Part shown: positions 40,626 to 51,978 of the stretch, piece by piece
Position numbering within the stretch: the first letter of the stretch is position 1
Layout of the letters: every line of letters begins with the position of its first letter
From: Clostridia bacterium
Lineage (GTDB): Bacteria > Bacillota > Clostridia > Oscillospirales > Acutalibacteraceae
Length of the DNA: 52,012 nt
NCBI GenBank assembly: GCA_017517135.1
Contig: JAFXAK010000015.1
Coordinates: forward strand, 1 to 52,012
Reading direction: 5' to 3'
Translations under genes and position numbers: made by a program
Notes under the pieces: generated by a model
What the model was told of the DNA's origin: nothing
Seen by the model: the letters and a program-made list of their open reading frames with translations, nothing else
Databases searched by the model: none

Positions 40626-42689
40626 TTATTTTTTGCTGAGTGATTCAGCAATTGACTTGGGAACCTGAGCATAGTGGCTGGGCTCCATTACATACTGACC
40701 TCTACCCTGTGTCTTTGAACGAAGGTCGGTAGCATAACCGAACATTGAGGAAAGGGGTACATCAGCATTAACCTGAGTTGCACCGTTACGGTTTTCCTGA
40801 TCACGGATCATACCGCGGCGGGAGTTGATATCACCGATAACTGTTCCGAGATAATCATCGGGAACTGTTACAGCAATCTTCATAATGGGCTCCATAAGAA
40901 CGGGAGCAGCCTTGTGCATAGCATCCTTGAATGCCATTGAGCCTGCAAGCTTGAATGCCATTTCTGAGGAGTCTACTTCGTGGTAAGAACCGTCATAAAG
41001 TGTAACCTTAACATCAACAACTGCATAACCGGCAAGAACACCGTTTGAAAGAGCGCCCTTAACACCGGCTTCAACTGCGGGGATGTATTCCTTGGGAACA
41101 ACACCGCCGACGATTTCGTTAACAAACTCGAAGCCCTTTTCGGGGTTGGGTTCAATTCTGATCTTAACATGACCGTACTGACCGTGACCACCGGACTGTC
41201 TTGCGAACTTGGTATCGGAATCTGCAGCCTTTGTAATTGTTTCTCTGTATGCAACCTGAGGTGCACCGACATTTGCTTCAACCTTAAATTCGCGAAGCAT
41301 TCTGTCTACGATAATTTCAAGATGAAGCTCACCCATACCTGCGATAATGGTCTGGCCTGTTTCTTCATCTGTATAATACTTGAATGTGGGGTCTTCTTCT
41401 GCGAGCTTCATAAGAGCAATACCCATCTTCTCCTGACCTGCCTTGGTCTTGGGTTCAACGGCTACTCTGATAACGGGCTCGGGGAATTCCATCTGTTCAA
41501 GAATAATGGGATCCTTTTCGGAGCAGAGTGTGTCACCTGTTGTGGTATTCTTAACACCAACAACTGCACAGATATCACCGCAGTAGCACTGTTCAATGTC
41601 CTGACGGTGGTTAGCGTGCATCTGAAGAATTCTGCCGAGTCTCTCGTTCTTGCCCTTGGATGAGTTGTAAACACTTGTGCCTGCAACTGCAATACCTGAA
41701 TATACTCTTGTGAAGCAAAGCTTACCGACAAAGGGGTCGGTAGCAATCTTGAATGCAAGAGCAGCAAGAGGAGCTTCGTCAGAAACTTCACGGGTGATTT
41801 CATCACCTGTTTCGGGATCGGTACCCTTAACAGCACCGATATCAAGGGGTGAAGGCATATAATCGATAACTGCATCAAGGAGCTTCTGAACACCTCTGTT
41901 ACGGTAGGATGTACCGCAAACAACGGGAACCATATCGTTAGCTATGGTAGCCTTTCTGATGCAAGCCTTGATTTCATCAACACTGAGGTCGCCTTCTTCA
42001 AGGTACTTTTCAAGAAGTTCTTCATCCTGTTCAGCAACATGCTCGAGAAGCTCGCCACGGTACTGTTCAGCAAGTTCCATCATATCTTCGGGAATTGCAA
42101 CAACTTCTGTGTTAAGTCCCTTATCATCATAGTACATAGTAGCGTTCATTTCTACGAGGTCAATTATGCCCTTGAAGTCTGATTCAGCACCGATGGGAAG
42201 CTGAATCGGAACAGCATTACATTTAAGTCTGTCCTTCATCATGGCAATAACATTATAGAAATTTGCGCCCATTATGTCCATTTTATTTACATAAACCATT
42301 CTGGGTACGCGATATTTGTCAGCCTGACGCCAAACGGTTTCAGACTGAGGCTCAACACCGCCCTTTGCACAAAGCACTGTAACGGAACCGTCGAGAACTC
42401 TCAATGAACGCTCAACCTCAACTGTGAAGTCAACGTGACCGGGAGTATCGATGATGTTAACTCGGTGATTTTTCCAGAAACATGTTGTAGCAGCAGAGGT
42501 AATTGTGATACCTCTCTCCTGTTCCTGAGCCATCCAGTCCATAGTTGCGGCACCGTCGTGTGTTTCGCCAAGCTTATGGTTGATACCTGTATAGAACAAA
42601 ATTCTCTCGGTGGTTGTGGTCTTACCTGCGTCGATATGAGCCATAATACCGATATTTCTTGTAAAATCAAGTGATACCTGTCTGGGCAT
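40626..42689 (-). CDS. fusA: Elongation factor G
   Basis: EF-G drives tRNA-mRNA translocation. The 687-residue GTPase has [19 protein letters not shown] (P-loop), [11 protein letters not shown] (switch I), DTPGHVDF (switch II) and NKMD, followed by domains II to V with the usual family sequence ([14 protein letters not shown] in domain III). The ATG at 42689 follows TTGGAGGACAT at proper distance; a slightly longer frame upstream is not used. The gene is 48 bases after rpsG and 107 bases before tuf. Confidence 0.98.
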   Translation of the reverse strand: MPRQVSLDFTRNIGIMAHIDAGKTTTTERILFYTGINHKLGETHDGAATMDWMAQEQERGITITSAATTCFWKNHRVNIIDTPGHVDFTVEVERSLRVLDGSVTVLCAKGGVEPQSETVWRQADKYRVPRMVYVNKMDIMGANFYNVIAMMKDRLKCNAVPIQLPIGAESDFKGIIDLVEMNATMYYDDKGLNTEVVAIPEDMMELAEQYRGELLEHVAEQDEELLEKYLEEGDLSVDEIKACIRKATIANDMVPVVCGTSYRNRGVQKLLDAVIDYMPSPLDIGAVKGTDPETGDEITREVSDEAPLAALAFKIATDPFVGKLCFTRVYSGIAVAGTSVYNSSKGKNERLGRILQMHANHRQDIEQCYCGDICAVVGVKNTTTGDTLCSEKDPIILEQMEFPEPVIRVAVEPKTKAGQEKMGIALMKLAEEDPTFKYYTDEETGQTIIAGMGELHLEIIVDRMLREFKVEANVGAPQVAYRETITKAADSDTKFARQSGGHGQYGHVKIRIEPNPEKGFEFVNEIVGGVVPKEYIPAVEAGVKGALSNGVLAGYAVVDVKVTLYDGSYHEVDSSEMAFKLAGSMAFKDAMHKAAPVLMEPIMKIAVTVPDDYLGTVIGDINSRRGMIRDQENRNGATQVNADVPLSSMFGYATDLRSKTQGRGQYVMEPSHYAQVPKSIAESLSKK

Positions 42690-42737
42690 AATGTCCTCCA
42701 AAAATAAACTTCTGATAGAATAATTCCGTGTAAATGA

Positions 42738-43208
42738 TTACCAACGGAAATGTGAGAATGCCTTGTTGGCTTCTGCCATCTTGTGGGTATCCTCGCGCTT
42801 TTTGAAAGCTGAACCTGTCTGATTTACAGCGTCCATAATTTCATTAGCAAGTCTTTCTTTCATGGTTCTCTCTGAACGGTTACGAGCATAGAGAGTGATC
42901 CATCTGAGACCTAATGTCTGTCTTCTTTCGGGACGAACGTCCATGGGAACCTGGTATGTTGAACCACCTACTCTGCGAGCCTTAACTTCGAGTAAGGGCA
43001 TAACATTTTCCATGGCTGCCTCGAAAACTTCGAGGGGTTCCTTGCCTGTTTTCTCTCTGATGATGTCAAAAGCGTCGTAAACAATTTTCTGTGCAACGCC
43101 CTTCTTACCATCATACATAACACTGTTGATAAGTCGTGTTACAAGTTTTGAGTTGTAAAGCGGATCGGGCAAAACATCTCGTTTTGCTATATTGCCTCTT
43201 CTTGGCAC
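42738..43208 (-). CDS. rpsG: 30S ribosomal protein S7
   Basis: S7 nucleates assembly of the 30S head and contacts the mRNA exit site. The 156 residues ([19 protein letters not shown] ... [13 protein letters not shown]) are the normal length and sequence. The start is GTG at 43208: GGAGGG lies 7 bases upstream, and the in-frame ATG at 43226 overlaps that Shine-Dalgarno. It lies 157 bases after rpsL, a long gap for this operon, which contains a hairpin at 43270-43312. Confidence 0.97.
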   Translation of the reverse strand: MPRRGNIAKRDVLPDPLYNSKLVTRLINSVMYDGKKGVAQKIVYDAFDIIREKTGKEPLEVFEAAMENVMPLLEVKARRVGGSTYQVPMDVRPERRQTLGLRWITLYARNRSERTMKERLANEIMDAVNQTGSAFKKREDTHKMAEANKAFSHFRW

Positions 43209-43269
43209 TTCGCTTCCCTCCTTCATAGTAATGATATCATAGGTACTCGAGTGACAAATTCCCGTTGCG

Positions 43270-43312
43270 CCAATGAAGAGGTTTATTTTTCATATATAAA
43301 ACTCATCATTGG
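43270..43312 (-). promoter_or_regulatory. Hairpin in the rpsL-rpsG spacer
   Basis: On the minus strand CCAATGA pairs with TCATTGG at the base, and GAGTTT pairs with AAACCTC (one bulge) inside, giving an arm of about 13 pairs. In E. coli, S7 binds the rpsL-rpsG spacer to repress its own synthesis; the same role here is only inference. Confidence 0.35.
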
Positions 43313-43365
43313 TGAAATAGCTTCAACCTGCAAGAAGATTTTGTCTAATCGACACAAAAGCCGAA

Positions 43366-43788
43366 TTATTTTTTCTTCGCTTTTGCTTTCTTTGTTCCAT
43401 ACTTGGAACGGCTCTGCATTCTGCCGTTAACACCCTGAGCATCAAGTGTTCCGCGGATGATGTGGTAACGCACACCGGGTAAGTCCTTTACACGGCCGCC
43501 TCTGATAAGAACAACTGAGTGTTCCTGAAGGTTATGACCGATACCGGGAATGTACGCAGAAACTTCAATACCGTTGGTAAGGCGTACTCTGGCGAGCTTT
43601 CTCAGAGCAGAGTTGGGCTTCTTAGGTGTGTCAGTCTTAACAACTGTGCAAACACCGCGCTTCTGGGGTGAGTTGTGGTCTGTTACAACATTCTTGTGGG
43701 AGTTGAGACCTTTACCGAGAGCGGGAGCCTTTGACTTCTTCTCAAGAGACTTTCTGCTGTTGTGAACAAGCTGGTTAAAGGTTGGCAA
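43366..43788 (-). CDS. rpsL: 30S ribosomal protein S12
   Basis: S12 lies at the decoding centre. The 140-residue protein begins [11 protein letters not shown] after the initiator. The start is TTG at 43788 with AAGGAGGTG upstream; the longer frame from 43878 would add 30 residues foreign to the family. The residues tied to streptomycin resistance are wild type: the lysines in [11 protein letters not shown] and [12 protein letters not shown]. The lysine-rich end ([10 protein letters not shown]) is normal. A promoter and a hairpin lie in the leader. Confidence 0.97.
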   Translation of the reverse strand: MPTFNQLVHNSRKSLEKKSKAPALGKGLNSHKNVVTDHNSPQKRGVCTVVKTDTPKKPNSALRKLARVRLTNGIEVSAYIPGIGHNLQEHSVVLIRGGRVKDLPGVRYHIIRGTLDAQGVNGRMQSRSKYGTKKAKAKKK

Positions 43789-43824
43789 GCTATTGCACCT
43801 CCTTAATATAGAATATATATCCAC

Positions 43825-43854
43825 AAGGGAAACATTTATACAAATATTTCCCTT
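43825..43854 (-). promoter_or_regulatory. Strong leader hairpin upstream of rpsL
   Basis: On the minus strand a 13-bp stem with one U.G pair has arms AAGGGAAATATTT and AAATGTTTCCCTT and a GTAT tetraloop. No T run follows, so it is not a terminator. It lies between the rpsL promoter and the Shine-Dalgarno. Confidence 0.5.
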
Positions 43855-43884
43855 ATCGAACAAAATTTCTTCGCACAATTAGGT

Positions 43885-43914
43885 ATTTTAACACTAATTA
43901 TACCGTTTTGTCAA
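43885..43914 (-). promoter_or_regulatory. Promoter of rpsL between rpoC and rpsL
   Basis: On the minus strand TTGACA (43909-43914) is 18 bases from TAAAAT (43885-43890). The -35 starts only 7 bases after the rpoC stop. It gives the ribosomal and elongation factor genes a promoter separate from rpoBC. Confidence 0.65.
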
Positions 43915-43920
43915 CACCTT

Positions 43921-46900
43921 TTACAAAGTTTCTGCATCATTTTCGTTCAAAATATCCAAAGAATATTCTGCTTCATCTGCTTCATCAGGTTTGTTGACAT
44001 TAACTTCTACATTTGTGTAGCATTTCATACCTGTGCCTGAGGGGAGAAGCTTACCGATAATAACATTCTCTTTAAGACCTACAAGGGGATCAACCTTACC
44101 CTTGATAGCAGCATCAGTAAGAACTCTTGTTGTTTCCTGGAAGGATGCAGCGGAAAGGAATGAATCTGTTGCAAGAGATGCCTTTGTGATACCGAGAAGC
44201 ACGGGCTCACAGGTAGCTTCCATTGCTACATAGCCTTCTGCTTCAGCCTTTGCTCTTACTTCGGCATTTGCTTTCTTGAATTCATACTTATCAATAACCG
44301 CACCGGGGAGAAGGTCTGTCATACCTGCTTCAACGACCTTTACCTTGCGCATCATCTGACGCACGATAACTTCGATATGCTTATCGTTGACATCAACACC
44401 CTGTGTACGGTATGTGCGCTGAACTTCACGGATAAGATAGTTGTGAACAGCCTCAACACCGAGAATATCAAGAACATCGTGGGGATTTACCGAACCTTCT
44501 GTAAGATTCTGTCCCTTAACAACTGTGTCACCCTCCTGAACGGTTCTTCTGTAGCCGTAGGGAATGGTGTATTCTTCTCTGCCGTCTTCACCTGTGATTA
44601 CAATGTTCTGAGCACCCTTCTTGCCTTCTGCAAAGGAAACGGTACCTGCAATCTTTGTAAGGATAGCCAATGTCTTGGGCTTTCTTGCTTCGAAGAGCTC
44701 TTCAACTCTGGGAAGACCCTGTGTGATATCGGCTGTGGTTGTAACACCACCGGTATGGAAGGTTCTCATGGTAAGCTGTGTACCGGGCTCACCGATGGAC
44801 TGAGCAGCGATGATACCGACTGCTTCACCGATTGAAACGGAACGGCCTGTTGCAAGGTTTTTACCGTAGCACTTCTTGCATACGCCCTGAGCTGCTTCAC
44901 AGGTGAGAAGAGAACGGATAGTAACCTTGCTGTAGCCGGCATTTACAATCTTCTTAGCATCTGCTTCCGTAAGCATATGCTCATTATCCATAATAAGCTC
45001 GCCGTCTTCGGAAACAAGATTATTGAGAAGATATCTGCCGGTAAGTCTTTCAACAAGACCTTCGATTACATTATCCTCATCACCGTATACATCCGAAACC
45101 TCAAGACCTTCTGTGCAGCCGCAGTCGTTTTCACGGATAATAACTTCCTGAGAAACATCAACAAGACGGCGGGTAAGGTAACCTGAGTCAGCTGTACGAA
45201 GAGCTGTATCGGCAAGACCTTTACGCGCACCACGGGAGGAAATGAAGTATTCAATTATATTAAGACCTTCACGGTAGTTAGCCTTGATGGGGATTTCGAT
45301 TGTCTGACCTGCTGTATTAGCGATAAGACCACGCATACCTGCAAGCTGGTTCAGCTGTGATGCACTACCACGGGCACCTGAGTGAATCATCATATGGATG
45401 GGGTTAGTCAGGTCAAGATTATTCTTAAGCTCGGCAGATACCTTGTTGGTACATTCTGTCCATACCTTGATAACAGCAGCAGAACGGTCTGAATCACTGT
45501 AAAGACCTCTGCGGTAATACTGCATAATGGTATCAATCTTTGCCTGAGCTTCTGCAAGATATTCCTTCTTTGCGTCGGGAATAGTTGCATCGAATACGGA
45601 TACTGTGATACCGCTTCGTGTGGAGTATCTGTATCCCTGATTCTTGATTTTGTCAAGAACATCAGCGGCAACATTTGTGCCGTGAACAGCGATACATTTT
45701 TCGATTACCTTACCGAGACTCTTCTTTTCGATAAGGAAATCAACCTCAAGAGCAACCATACTTGCGGGATCTTCGGGATTTCTTTCAACAAAGCCTAAGT
45801 CCTGAGGAACAGGTCTGTTGAAAATAACACGGCCGAGTGTTGTGGGAACAAGTGCGGAATATGTTTTTCCGTCAATTTCCTTTGTGAAACGAATCTTTAT
45901 GGGAGCGTGAAGACCGAGGTCACCCTCTTCATATGCCATAACAGCTTCGTTTTCATCCTTATATACATGACCTGCACCGGGCTCGTTTTCTCTTTCAATT
46001 GTAAGATAGTATGAACCGAGTACCATATCCTGTGTGGGAACGGTTACGGGCTTACCGTCTGAGGGCTTGAGCAGGTTGTTTGCAGCAAGCATAAGGAATC
46101 TTGCCTCTGCCTGAGCCTCTGCCGAAAGGGGTACATGGACAGCCATCTGGTCACCGTCGAAGTCAGCGTTGAACGCTGTACAAACGAGGGGATGAAGCTT
46201 TATAGCTCTGCCTTCAACAAGGATGGGCTCGAATGCCTGAATACCGAGTCTGTGAAGTGTGGGAGCACGGTTAAGCATTACGGGGTGATCCTTGATAACG
46301 GTTTCGAGAGCATCCCATACCTCGGGACCTGCACGGTCAACCATTTTTCTTGCATTCTTGATATTCTTTGAGATATCAAGCTCAACAAGTCTCTTCATTA
46401 CGAAGGGCTTGAAAAGCTCAAGTGCCATTTCCTTAGGAAGACCGCACTGATAAATCTTAAGCTCGGGACCTACAACGATAACCGAACGGCCTGAGTAGTC
46501 AACACGCTTACCGAGAAGATTCTGACGGAAACGGCCCTGCTTACCCTTAAGCATATCGGAAAGAGATTTGAGAGGTCTGTTATTGGGACCTGTTACAGGT
46601 CTGCCGCGTCTGCCGTTGTCTATAAGTGCATCAACAGCCTCCTGAAGCATTCTCTTTTCGTTTCTTACAATGATTTCGGGAGAACCGAGTTCAAGAAGCT
46701 TCTTGAGACGGTTGTTTCTGTTTATAACTCTTCTGTAAAGATCATTAAGGTCACTTGTTGCAAATCTGCCGCCGTCAAGCTGTACCATAGGACGGATATC
46801 GGGGGGAATTACAGGGATAACATCAAGAATCATCCATTCAGGTCTGTTGCCTGAGCTTCTGAAGGCTTCAACAACCTCAAGTCTCTTGAGAAGCTTTGTC

Positions 46901-47553
46901 TTCTTCTGTCCTACTGCAATTTTAAGCTCTTCGCGCAATTCTTCAGCGAGTGCTTCAACATCAATTTCAGAGAGAAGCTCCTTGATAGCCTCTGCACCCA
47001 TTTTTGCTACGAATGCATCCTCATCATATTTTTCGACCATATCGTCATATTCTTTGTCGGAGATAATCTCATACTTCTGTAAGGGAGTTTCACCGCCGTC
47101 GATAACGATATATTTAGCAAAGTAAAGAACCTTATCAAGGTCTCTGGGAGAAATATCAAGCATAAGTCCCATTCTTGAGGGAATACCCTTGAAATACCAG
47201 ATATGTGAAACAGGACAAGCAAGCTCTATATGTCCCATTCTTTCACGGCGGACCTTTGCCTTGGTGATTTTAACACCGCAGCGTTCACAGGTCTTGCCCT
47301 TATAACGGATTCTCTTATATTTACCGCAATGACACTCCCAGTCCTTGGTAGGTCCGAAGATTCTTTCACAGAAAAGACCGTCTCTTTCAGGCTTGAGTGT
47401 GCGGTAGTTGATTGTTTCGGGCTTCTTTACTTCACCGTAAGACCAGTCTCTGATCTTTTCGGATGAAGCAAGTCCTATTTTAATGGACTCAAAATTGAGT
47501 TCATTATAATTTTCTTCTGTATATCTTTTAACAGTTACTGCGCCTTCGCTCAT
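43921..47553 (-). CDS. rpoC: DNA-directed RNA polymerase subunit beta'
   Basis: This catalytic subunit of RNA polymerase has 1210 residues, a normal length. It carries the N-terminal zinc site [20 protein letters not shown], the lid and rudder region, the catalytic magnesium motif [16 protein letters not shown], the bridge helix region ([19 protein letters not shown]) and the second zinc site (CGC ... [13 protein letters not shown]). The end is acidic ([21 protein letters not shown]). AAGGAGC precedes the ATG. It lies 40 bases after rpoB. Confidence 0.98.
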   Translation of the reverse strand: MSEGAVTVKRYTEENYNELNFESIKIGLASSEKIRDWSYGEVKKPETINYRTLKPERDGLFCERIFGPTKDWECHCGKYKRIRYKGKTCERCGVKITKAKVRRERMGHIELACPVSHIWYFKGIPSRMGLMLDISPRDLDKVLYFAKYIVIDGGETPLQKYEIISDKEYDDMVEKYDEDAFVAKMGAEAIKELLSEIDVEALAEELREELKIAVGQKKTKLLKRLEVVEAFRSSGNRPEWMILDVIPVIPPDIRPMVQLDGGRFATSDLNDLYRRVINRNNRLKKLLELGSPEIIVRNEKRMLQEAVDALIDNGRRGRPVTGPNNRPLKSLSDMLKGKQGRFRQNLLGKRVDYSGRSVIVVGPELKIYQCGLPKEMALELFKPFVMKRLVELDISKNIKNARKMVDRAGPEVWDALETVIKDHPVMLNRAPTLHRLGIQAFEPILVEGRAIKLHPLVCTAFNADFDGDQMAVHVPLSAEAQAEARFLMLAANNLLKPSDGKPVTVPTQDMVLGSYYLTIERENEPGAGHVYKDENEAVMAYEEGDLGLHAPIKIRFTKEIDGKTYSALVPTTLGRVIFNRPVPQDLGFVERNPEDPASMVALEVDFLIEKKSLGKVIEKCIAVHGTNVAADVLDKIKNQGYRYSTRSGITVSVFDATIPDAKKEYLAEAQAKIDTIMQYYRRGLYSDSDRSAAVIKVWTECTNKVSAELKNNLDLTNPIHMMIHSGARGSASQLNQLAGMRGLIANTAGQTIEIPIKANYREGLNIIEYFISSRGARKGLADTALRTADSGYLTRRLVDVSQEVIIRENDCGCTEGLEVSDVYGDEDNVIEGLVERLTGRYLLNNLVSEDGELIMDNEHMLTEADAKKIVNAGYSKVTIRSLLTCEAAQGVCKKCYGKNLATGRSVSIGEAVGIIAAQSIGEPGTQLTMRTFHTGGVTTTADITQGLPRVEELFEARKPKTLAILTKIAGTVSFAEGKKGAQNIVITGEDGREEYTIPYGYRRTVQEGDTVVKGQNLTEGSVNPHDVLDILGVEAVHNYLIREVQRTYRTQGVDVNDKHIEVIVRQMMRKVKVVEAGMTDLLPGAVIDKYEFKKANAEVRAKAEAEGYVAMEATCEPVLLGITKASLATDSFLSAASFQETTRVLTDAAIKGKVDPLVGLKENVIIGKLLPSGTGMKCYTNVEVNVNKPDEADEAEYSLDILNENDAETL

Positions 47554-47593
47554 CTGTCAGCAGCTCCTTCTATATAGAATTGGAAAAGTGTTA

Positions 47594-50500
47594 TCAGAAT
47601 TCGTCACTATTATAATCGGGATAGAATGTTGTGCCCCCTGCACCGCCAAGACCGAAATCATCTTCATATTCAGAGGGAACAGTAAACAATTCATCATCGG
47701 GTTCCGCATCTTCTATTGAGTAACCGTCTGCATTTTCAGCATCATTCACAGAAACAAATTCGTCTGAAACAAAGGTTACATCATCATTATCGTCATAATC
47801 TTGTTTGAGGTCAATTTCAATGCCCTCATCATCAAATACGGAAACATCAAGTGCAAGTGACTGCAATTCCTTAACAAGAACCTTAAAGCTTTCGGGAATA
47901 CCGGGCTTGGGAACATTAAGTCCCTTGACAATTGCTTCATAGGTCTTGACACGGCCGACAACATCGTCGGATTTAACGGTAAGAATTTCCTGAAGAGTGT
48001 ATGCAGCACCGTATGCTTCAAGTGCCCATACTTCCATTTCACCGAAACGCTGACCGCCGAACTGAGCCTTACCGCCCAAGGGCTGCTGTGTAACGAGTGA
48101 GTAGGGACCTGTGGAACGGGCATGAATCTTATCATCAACGAGGTGATGAAGCTTAAGGAAGTACATAACACCGACTGTTACGGGGTTATCAAACTTCTGA
48201 CCGGTTCTGCCGTCGTAAAGATCAACCTTACCGTCTGTGCGCAAGCCTGCCTCTTTAAGACATTCAATAATATCTGCTTCGTGAGCACCGTCGAAAACGG
48301 GAGTCATAATCTTCCAACCGAGCTCTCTGCAGGCTCTGCCGAGGTGAACCTCAAGCACCTGACCGATATTCATTCGGCTGGGAACGCCAAGGGGATTAAG
48401 AACGATATCAAGAGGAGTACCGTCTTCAAGGAAGGGCATATCCTCCTGAGGAAGAATTCTTGAAACAACACCCTTGTTACCGTGACGGCCCGCCATCTTG
48501 TCACCGACAGAGATTTTTCTCTTCTGAGCGATATAGCAGCGTACAACCTTATTTACACCGGGGCTCAATTCATCGCTGTTTGCTCTTGTGTAAACCTCAA
48601 CATCAACAACAATACCGTATTCACCGTGAGGAACTTTAAGAGAAGTATCTCTTACCTCTCTTGCCTTTTCACCGAAGATAGCTCTGAGAAGTCTCTCTTC
48701 AGCTGTAAGCTCGGTTTCGCCCTTGGGAGTTACCTTACCAACAAGAATATCACCTGAATGAACCTCTGCACCGATACGGATGATACCGTTTTCATCAAGG
48801 TCTCTTAAAGCATCGTCACCGACATTGGGAATATCTCTTGTGATTTCTTCCGGTCCGAGCTTTGTTTCTCTTGCTTCTATTTCATACTTTTCAATATGAA
48901 TAGAGGTGTAAACATCGTCACGGACAATTTTTTCGTTAACGAGAACGGCATCCTCGTAGTTGTAGCCTTCCCATGTCATAAAGCCGATAAGAGCATTCTT
49001 ACCGAGAGCGATTTCGCCTTCGCTTGTTGCGGGACCGTCTGCAATAACATCCTTGTATTCAACTCTGTCACCTACATTGACGATGGGACGCTGATTTATA
49101 CATGTGCCCTGATTGGAGCGCATAAATTTGAGAATTTCGTAAGTATCAATTGAGCCGGCATCAGTTGTTACCTCAACAACATCTGCAGAAACCTTTGTTA
49201 CCGTACCGGGATTTTTACAAAGCACGCAAACACCTGAGTCTACAGCAGATTTGTGTTCCATACCTGTGCCGACTATAGGAGCATCTGTTTTGAGAAGCGG
49301 AACTGCCTGACGCTGCATGTTCGCACCCATCAATGCACGGTTTGCGTCGTCGTTTTCAAGGAAGGGAATCATTGCTGTTGCAACAGATACTACCATTCTG
49401 GGAGATACATCCATGTAATCAACATGAGCACAGTCTGTTTCAAGGAATTCGTCTCTGTATCTTACAATGATTCTTTCATTCTTGAAGAAGCCGTTTTCAC
49501 CAAGAGGCTCATTACCCTGAGCAACGCTGAATTCGTCTTCAACATCCGCTGTCATATATTCAACCTCATCAAGAACCTTACCTGTTGCCTTGTCAACCTT
49601 ACGGAAGGGTGCTTCAATGAAGCCGTATTTGTTTATTCTTGCGAAAGTAGCAAGATAGGAAATAAGACCGATATTGGGACCTTCGGGAGATTCGATGGGA
49701 CACATTCTGCCGTAGTGGCTGTAGTGAACATCTCGTACTTCGAAGCCTGCACGGTCTCTTGAAAGACCGCCGGGACCGAGGGCGGAAAGACGGCGCTTAT
49801 GTGTAAGCTCTGCAAGGGGGTTAGCCTGATCCATGAACTGTGACAAGGGAGAGGAACCGAAGAATTCCTTTATAACAGCAAGAACAGGTCTGATGTTTAT
49901 AAGAGCCTGAGGAGTTATCTTATCAGTTTCCTGAGTGTGGATTGACATTCTCTCTCTTACAACTCTTTCCATACGGGTGAAGCCTATACGGAACTGGTTC
50001 TGGAGAAGCTCACCGACGGAACGGATACGACGGTTGCCGAGATGGTCAATATCGTCAAGGCTGCCCACACCGTGAGCGGCACAGTTAAGATAGTTGATAG
50101 ATGCAAAAATATCATCAAGGCTTATGTGCTTGGGAATAAGATCGTCGCATCTTTCGGAAAGGATATCTGCAAGAGCTTCCTTATCCTCACCTGCTTCGTC
50201 AAGCACCTCCATAAGCACCTTGAAGCAGACCTTTTCATTGATGCCGAGTTCTTCAAGCTCTTCTGCCGTGAACTGAGGAAGATACTCGCCTGCATCAACC
50301 ATACCGTTGGAGATAACCTTTACAGCCTGTCCGTCAACATCAACATAGGCAACGCTTACGCCTGCCTGTTCAATTTCATATGCAAGCTCTTTTGAAACCT
50401 TCTGACCTGCAGAAGCCACAATTTCGCCTGTTGCCTCGGAAACAACATCTTCTGCAAGAACCTGTCCGCGCAATCTGTCGGAAATACCGAGCTTTTTGTT

Positions 50501-51328
50501 ATACTTGTATCTGCCTACTCTTGAAAGGTCATAACGGTGCTCGTCAAAGAAAAGACCGTAAAGGTGAGACTGTGCTGTTTCAAGCACGGGGGGCTCACCG
50601 GGACGAAGCTTTTTGTAAACCTCAAGAAGAGCCTCTGCTGTGTTCTGAGAGGGATCCTTTTCAAGAGTTGCAGTAATTCTGTCATCATAGCCGAAGAAAT
50701 CGCTGATTTCAGCGTTTGAGCTTAAACCGAGTGCTCTGATAAAGGTTGTGATAGGCAGCTTTCTGTTCTTATCAATTCTGACATAGAATACATTATTCTG
50801 ATCTGTTTCGTATTCAAGCCATGCACCTCTGTTGGGGATTATGGTAGTTGTAAAGAGCTTTTTGCCGGTCTTATCACGGCTCATATCAAAATATACACCG
50901 GGAGAACGAACCAGCTGGGATATAACAACGCGCTCTGCACCGTTGATAACGAAAGTTCCGCTTTCGGTCATCATCGGGAAATCGCCCATATAAATTTCAT
51001 TAATTTTAATTTCGCCTGTTTCCTTGTTGAGAAGACGGGCAGTAACTCTCAGGGGAGCAGCATAGGTTGCATTTCTTTCCTTGCACTCTTTTACAGAATA
51101 TTTAGGCTGAGAGTCCATTCTGTAGTCGATGAAATCAAGAACGAGATTACCTGTGTAATCTGTTATTTCATCAATATCTCTGAACACCTCTCTGAGTCCG
51201 GTATCAAGGAACCACTGATAAGAATTCTTCTGAACCTCAATAAGATTGGGCATCTGCATAACCTCATTGATTTTCGCAAAACTCTTTCGGTATTTCTTAC
51301 CGACTTTTACGGGCTTTACATTCACCAT
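47594..51328 (-). CDS. rpoB: DNA-directed RNA polymerase subunit beta
   Basis: The beta subunit has about 1244 residues. The rifampicin region reads [29 protein letters not shown], so the positions usually changed in resistant strains (D516, H526 and S531 in E. coli numbering) are wild type. Further conserved blocks include [33 protein letters not shown] and [25 protein letters not shown] linker of about 60 residues before the rifampicin region and an acidic C-terminal tail are lineage features. The ATG at 51340 is only three bases from CGGAG; the ATG at 51328 has better spacing, so I use it, but the two cannot be separated with certainty. The promoter lies in 51490-51530. Confidence 0.97.
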   Translation of the reverse strand: MVNVKPVKVGKKYRKSFAKINEVMQMPNLIEVQKNSYQWFLDTGLREVFRDIDEITDYTGNLVLDFIDYRMDSQPKYSVKECKERNATYAAPLRVTARLLNKETGEIKINEIYMGDFPMMTESGTFVINGAERVVISQLVRSPGVYFDMSRDKTGKKLFTTTIIPNRGAWLEYETDQNNVFYVRIDKNRKLPITTFIRALGLSSNAEISDFFGYDDRITATLEKDPSQNTAEALLEVYKKLRPGEPPVLETAQSHLYGLFFDEHRYDLSRVGRYKYNKKLGISDRLRGQVLAEDVVSEATGEIVASAGQKVSKELAYEIEQAGVSVAYVDVDGQAVKVISNGMVDAGEYLPQFTAEELEELGINEKVCFKVLMEVLDEAGEDKEALADILSERCDDLIPKHISLDDIFASINYLNCAAHGVGSLDDIDHLGNRRIRSVGELLQNQFRIGFTRMERVVRERMSIHTQETDKITPQALINIRPVLAVIKEFFGSSPLSQFMDQANPLAELTHKRRLSALGPGGLSRDRAGFEVRDVHYSHYGRMCPIESPEGPNIGLISYLATFARINKYGFIEAPFRKVDKATGKVLDEVEYMTADVEDEFSVAQGNEPLGENGFFKNERIIVRYRDEFLETDCAHVDYMDVSPRMVVSVATAMIPFLENDDANRALMGANMQRQAVPLLKTDAPIVGTGMEHKSAVDSGVCVLCKNPGTVTKVSADVVEVTTDAGSIDTYEILKFMRSNQGTCINQRPIVNVGDRVEYKDVIADGPATSEGEIALGKNALIGFMTWEGYNYEDAVLVNEKIVRDDVYTSIHIEKYEIEARETKLGPEEITRDIPNVGDDALRDLDENGIIRIGAEVHSGDILVGKVTPKGETELTAEERLLRAIFGEKAREVRDTSLKVPHGEYGIVVDVEVYTRANSDELSPGVNKVVRCYIAQKRKISVGDKMAGRHGNKGVVSRILPQEDMPFLEDGTPLDIVLNPLGVPSRMNIGQVLEVHLGRACRELGWKIMTPVFDGAHEADIIECLKEAGLRTDGKVDLYDGRTGQKFDNPVTVGVMYFLKLHHLVDDKIHARSTGPYSLVTQQPLGGKAQFGGQRFGEMEVWALEAYGAAYTLQEILTVKSDDVVGRVKTYEAIVKGLNVPKPGIPESFKVLVKELQSLALDVSVFDDEGIEIDLKQDYDDNDDVTFVSDEFVSVNDAENADGYSIEDAEPDDELFTVPSEYEDDFGLGGAGGTTFYPDYNSDEF

Positions 51329-51414
51329 AAAACCATTCACTCCGTTCTTAGATTAATTACCGTACAATGAAAAACATTACCAAAAGAACCAATGTTTTAT
51401 ACAAAAAATCCTTC

Positions 51415-51443
51415 TTGACTTTCGCCGTTTTTAGTACTATAAT
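51415..51443 (+). promoter_or_regulatory. Near-consensus sigma-A promoter reading toward spoIIID
   Basis: TTGACT (51415-51420) is 17 bases from a perfect TATAAT (51438-51443). It is stronger than the other promoters seen in the intergenic regions, and its transcript would meet a terminator about 100 bases on. Confidence 0.7.
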
Positions 51444-51496
51444 TATATCAGTAAAAATCGCAAAGGATATTCGTATCCATTATAATGCAGTATAAT

Positions 51497-51525
51497 ATAT
51501 TACACCATTAATCAGTTATTGTCAA
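51497..51525 (-). promoter_or_regulatory. Candidate rpoB promoter
   Basis: On the minus strand a perfect TTGACA (51520-51525) is 17 bases from TAATAT (51497-51502), giving an rpoB leader of about 160 bases. The -35 lies in the loop and arm of the plus-strand terminator hairpin, and the transcript faces the promoter at 51415-51443. Confidence 0.45.
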
Positions 51526-51540
51526 TAGGAATAACTGATT
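51510..51540 (+). terminator. Strong intrinsic terminator before spoIIID
   Basis: A perfect 11-bp stem, AATCAGTTATT (51510-51520) and AATAACTGATT (51530-51540), has a 9-base loop. It is followed by ATTTTTGTGTTTTTT on the plus strand. Confidence 0.75.
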
Positions 51541-51629
51541 ATTTTTGTGTTTTTTGCACATTTTTTTATTGCATACACTTCCCTCGCGTCTCATATATTT
51601 TAATGATATATCAGACGGGAGGTTTTTAT

Positions 51630-51884
51630 TTGAAAACTTTTGCAGAAGAGAGATCTGTTCAGCTCGGAGAATATATCGTTGAACATAAAGCTACCGTTCG
51701 TGCAGCCGCAAAAATTTTCGGTGTTTCAAAATCAACGGTACATATGGATGTGACGGACAGACTGAAAAATGTTGACTCCGCATTGTTTTCCCAGGTACGG
51801 CAGGTGCTTGACAGCAACAAGGCACAACGGCACATCCGCGGAGGACTTGCAACAAAGGAAAAATATAAAAAGGAAAAAACTTAA
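51630..51884 (+). CDS. spoIIID: Stage III sporulation transcriptional regulator SpoIIID
   Basis: SpoIIID is the mother-cell DNA-binding protein that switches genes during sporulation. The 84-residue protein has a helix-turn-helix in VRAAAKIFGVSKSTVHMDVTDRL and the family ending HIRGGLATKEKYKK. The start is TTG at 51630, chosen because GGGAGG lies 8 bases upstream and KTFAEERSVQLGEYIVEHK aligns with the known N-terminus; the longer frame from 51519 would add 37 residues that read like translated spacer. It is divergent from rpoB. Confidence 0.92.
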   Translation: MKTFAEERSVQLGEYIVEHKATVRAAAKIFGVSKSTVHMDVTDRLKNVDSALFSQVRQVLDSNKAQRHIRGGLATKEKYKKEKT

Positions 51885-51890
51885 AATGTG

Positions 51891-51928
51891 TGCCCGGAAA
51901 CTACATCGGGTGTGATTGACACCGGGCA
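51891..51928. promoter_or_regulatory. Inverted repeats overlapping the promoter at the right edge
   Basis: TGCCCGG (51891-51897) and CCGGGCA (51922-51928) are inverse copies. Inside them GGTGT (51909-51913) and ACACC (51919-51923) form a second pair that covers the -35. No T run follows, so an operator or mRNA 3' structure is more likely than a terminator. Confidence 0.4.
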
Positions 51929-51944
51929 GAAACTCTTGTATAAT
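51916..51944 (+). promoter_or_regulatory. Perfect consensus sigma-A promoter for the last gene
   Basis: TTGACA (51916-51921), 17 bases, TATAAT (51939-51944). It lies 34 bases before the ATG at 51979. Confidence 0.8.
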
Positions 51945-51978
51945 GTCTTTATAATAAAGACAGCTACAGGAGTTTTTT

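Larger units (their letters stand above)
51450..51555 (+). ncRNA. Candidate short RNA or attenuated leader between rpoB and spoIIID
   Basis: The unit is bounded by the promoter at 51415-51443 and the terminator at 51510-51540 with its T tract. It contains a small hairpin, GGATA-TTCG-TATCC (51465-51478), and an AU-rich spacer. No open frame with a ribosome binding site fits inside. It could be a stand-alone RNA, or the leader of spoIIID, whose TTG start is 90 bases beyond the terminator. Existence is inferred from the two signals only. Confidence 0.4.

Noticed and set aside
43789-43878. Upstream ATG giving S12 a 30-residue N-terminal extension
   Set aside because: The TTG at 43788 has an ideal AAGGAGG and gives the conserved PTFNQLV start. 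The extension reads through the leader hairpin.
49253-49762. 169-codon open frame on the plus strand inside rpoB
   Set aside because: It is antisense to a highly conserved gene, has no ribosome binding site and reads as low-quality Cys/His-rich sequence, a usual by-product of the codon bias in rpoB. The same holds for the antisense frames in rpoC, fusA and tuf.
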